Shown: positions 61,901-64,000 of the stretch, piece by piece
How positions within the stretch are numbered: position 1 is the stretch's first letter
Layout of the letters: the number at the start of each line of letters is the position of its first letter
Origin: Auanema rhodensis
Taxonomy: Eukaryota > Nematoda > Chromadorea > Rhabditida > Rhabditidae
Length of the DNA stretch: 64,000 bases
Direction of reading: 5' to 3'
NCBI GenBank assembly: GCA_964057225.1
Contig: OZ059898.1
Location: 1,116,001-1,180,000 of the forward strand
Position numbers and translations under genes: made by a program
Notes under the pieces: model-generated
Told to the model about the DNA's origin: nothing
Database searches by the model: none
Seen by the model: the letters and a program-made list of their open reading frames with translations, nothing else

Positions 61901-64000
61901 TGTTATCAGATTTGCGCTAGCTTAAAAATGCACCGAGATATCAACTGATATAAGTTCACACTTATATCCTCGATTTTCACCCTGAAGAATTAATTTTTTC
62001 GTTGAATAACATTGTCCATCGTCTTTGCCTTGAAAAAAGGAATCTAAAAACATCTACTTTTTGCTAAATTATTTTGAAATTTTTTGAAAAAATTTTTGTC
62101 AAAATGTTTTTGGAAGCAATGTTGAGTGTACATGGAAACTCAACATACACTAATGCATCATTTTTCAAACGATCATAACTAATTTTTGTATTAAGCGTTT
62201 CTCAATGTAATATAGTGCATTCGATGCGGATTTTTAAGCTGCGTCGATCTGTGTTATCAGATTTGCGCTAGCTTAAAAATGCACCGAGATATCAACTGAT
62301 ATAAGTTCACACTTATATCCTCGATTTTCACCCTGAAGAATTAATTTTTTCGTTGAATAACATTGTCCATCGTCTTTGCCTTGAAAAATGGAATCTAAAA
62401 ACATCTACTTTTTGCTAAATTATCTTGAAATTTTTCGAAAAAATTTTTGTCAAAATGTTTTTGGAAGCAATGTTGAGTGTACATGGAAACTCAACATACA
62501 CTAATGCATCATTTTTCAAACGATCATAACTAATTTTTGTATTAAGCGTTTCTCAATGTAATATAGTGCATTCGATGCGGATTTTTAAGCTGCGTCGATC
62601 TGTGTTATCAGATTTGCGCTAGCTTAAAAATGCACCGAGATATCAACTGATATAAGTTCACACTTATATCCTCGATTTTCACCCTGAAGAATTAATTTTT
62701 TCGTTGAATAACATTGTCCATCGTCTTTGCCTTGAAAAAAGGAATCTAAAAACATCTACTTTTTGCTAAATTATTTTGAAATTTTTCGAAAAAATTTTTG
62801 TCAAAATGTTTTTGGAAGCAATGTTGAGTGTACATGGAAACTCAACATACACTAATGCATCATTTTTCAAACGATCATAACTAATTTTTGTATAAAGCGT
62901 TTCTCAATGTAGTATAGTGCATTCGATGCGGATTTTTAAGCTGCGTCGATCTGTGTTATCAGATTTGCGCTAGCTTAAAAATGCACCGAGATATCAACTG
63001 ATATAAGTTCACACTTATATCCTCGATTTTCACCCTGAAGAATTAATTTTTTCGTTGATTAACATTGTCCATCGTCTTTGCCTTGAAAAATGGAATCTAA
63101 AAACATCTACTTTTTGCTGAATTATTTTGAAATTTTTCGAAAAAATTTTTGTCAAAATGTTTTTGGAAGCAATGTTGAGTGTACATGGAAACTCAACATA
63201 CACTAATGCATCATTTTTCAAACGATCATAACTAATTTTTGTATTAAGCGTTTCTCAATGTAGTATAGTGCATTCGATGCGGATTTTTAAGCTGCGTCGA
63301 TCTGTGTTATCAGATTTGCGCTAGCTTAAAAATGCACCGAGATATCAACTGATATAAGTTCACACTTATATCCTCGATTTTCACCCTGAAGAATTAATTT
63401 TTTCGTTGAATAACATTGTCCATCGTCTTTGCCTTGAAAAAAGGAATCTAAAAACATCTACTTTTTGCTAAATTATTTTGAAATTTTTTGAAAAAATTTT
63501 TGTCAAAATGTTTTTGGAAGCAATGTTGAGTGTACATGGAAACTCAACATACACTAATGCATCATTTTTCAAACGATCATAACTAATTTTTGTATTAAGC
63601 GTTTCTCAATGTAGTATAGTGCATTTGATGCGGATTTTTAAGCTGCGTCGATCTGTGTTATCAGATTTGCGCTAGCTTTAAAATGCACCGAGATATCAAC
63701 TGATATAAGTTCACACTTATATCCTCGATTTTCACCCTGAAGAATTAATTTTTTCGTTGAATAACATTGTCCATCGTCTTTGCCTTGAAAAAAGGAATCT
63801 AAAAACATCTACTTTTTGCTAAATTATTTTGAAATTTTTTGAAAAAATTTTTGTCAAAATGTTTTTGGAAGCAATGTTGAGTGTACATGGAAACTCAACA
63901 TACACTAATGCATCATTTTTCAAACGATCATAACTAATTTTTGTATTAAGCGTTTCTCAATGTAGTATAGTGCATTTGATGCGGATTTTTAAGCTGCGTC
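58969..64000. repeat. Domain V of the array (M169-M183), 65C/65A and ctgaatt monomers
   Basis: The last fifteen copies carry gtatcaagcg (65C; M169, 172, 177) or gtataaagcg (65A; M170, 180), and the change ctaaatt to ctgaatt near position 287 (M169, 170, 175, 180). M170 and M180 also share gttgattaac. Their spacing gives a five-monomer unit. The ctgaatt change removes an antisense TAG stop and so opens the four longest antisense frames of the window, which I do not regard as genes. M183 is cut by the window edge after 118 bases, so the array continues beyond it. Confidence 0.82.
59320..62829. repeat. Five-monomer higher-order unit of domain V, two copies (1755 bp), third begun
   Basis: M170-M174 and M175-M179 are led by a ctgaatt copy, followed by an atgg/ttttg copy and a gtatcaagcg/ttttttg copy (M172, M177). 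The last two members differ (M173-M174 against M178-M179). A third round starts at 62830 with M180, which shares gtataaagcg and gttgattaac with M170, but M181 already deviates (aaagg, ttttttg). M169 is an extra ctgaatt copy just before the first unit. Confidence 0.7.

Larger units (their letters stand above)
1..64000. repeat. 351-bp satellite DNA array, 182.3 head-to-tail copies
   Basis: The same 351-base unit fills the window without interruption, always in the same orientation. The start sequence gtacatggaa recurs at 1, 352, 703 and every 351 bases up to 63883, so there are 182 full copies and a 118-base partial copy. Differences between copies are single-base substitutions; I saw no insertion or deletion, even in the A6 and T5 runs. 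No stretch of unique sequence, gene, RNA gene or mobile element lies anywhere inside. Tandem arrays of this kind are known from centromeric and pericentromeric heterochromatin of eukaryotes. The exact chromosomal position and species cannot be read from the window. I do not recognise the monomer as a named family. Confidence 0.99.

Noticed and set aside
63030-63221. Antisense 63-codon open frame, fourth copy
   Set aside because: Same as the frame at 59520; its 5- and 10-monomer spacing follows the higher-order repeat.
1-64000. CRISPR array or other repeat-spacer system
   Set aside because: The regular repeats suggested it at first sight, but the whole 351-base period is repeated with no unique spacers. 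Unit length and base composition are also outside any CRISPR class.
1-64000. Tandem gene cluster (rRNA, 5S, histone, snRNA)
   Set aside because: No rRNA, 5S control-region, tRNA-like or histone coding sequence is visible in either strand, and stop codons occur in all frames of the common monomer.
1-64000. Transposon or retroelement insertion
   Set aside because: No phase break, target-site duplication, terminal repeat or coding domain was found; every 351-base step stays in register.
1-64000. Assembly artefact (one unit looped many times)
   Set aside because: Copies differ by ordered, linked variants with domain-specific markers and differing higher-order periods. A simple looping error would not produce these, although local copy number may still be inexact.

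Overview
The whole 64,000-base window is a single uninterrupted satellite DNA array. Every base belongs to a 351-bp AT-rich monomer (109 G+C in the first copy, about 31%) repeated head to tail on one strand. There are 182 complete copies (M1-M182) plus a final 118-base partial copy (M183). Copy n starts at 351(n-1)+1, each time with the same start sequence (gtacatggaa). The phase is never lost: checkpoints at 7021, 14041, 21061, 28081, 35101, 42121, 49141, 56161, 63181 and 63883 all fall in register. I found substitutions between copies but no insertion or deletion. There is no credible gene, tRNA, rRNA, transposon, CRISPR array or promoter, and no flanking unique DNA.

This type of array is typical of centromeric or pericentromeric heterochromatin, or of another constitutive heterochromatin block, in a eukaryote with a long-read assembly. 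CpG is not depleted (11 per monomer against about 8-9 expected from composition). That argues against a heavily CpG-methylated genome such as a vertebrate's and fits many insects or other invertebrates. I do not recognise the monomer as a named satellite, and the taxon is an inference only.

The copies are not all equivalent. About 25 recurring variant positions sort them into types, and the order of types shows nested higher-order repeats with changing periods. Five domains can be separated by their private variants. Domain I (1-13689) is marked by 88A/111A and 314C monomers, with 3-, 4-, 5- and 6-monomer units. Domain II (13690-35451) is marked by 79C, 139A/167G, 186A and linked 299A/345A monomers, with 3-, 5- and roughly 7-monomer units. 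Domain III (35452-45279) is marked by 121C, 74T and 309T, with a 5-monomer unit. Domain IV (45280-58968) is marked by 190G, 238A, 258G and 300C, with 3-monomer units. Domain V (58969-64000) is marked by 65C/65A and a 287-region A-to-G change, with a 5-monomer unit.

Chimeric monomers at unit edges, a perfect single-monomer duplication and variants shared over about 8 kb point to unequal crossing-over and gene conversion as the builders of the array. Within the monomer, the stretch from about position 318 through the junction to about position 64 is nearly invariant and carries an 8-bp inverted repeat. A second perfect 8-bp hairpin lies at positions 171-192, and a partial CENP-B-box-like motif at 221-237. 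These are the best candidates for functional elements. The only long open frames, four antisense 63-codon frames in domain V, begin at TTG, arise from one substitution that removes a stop codon, and are treated as chance.
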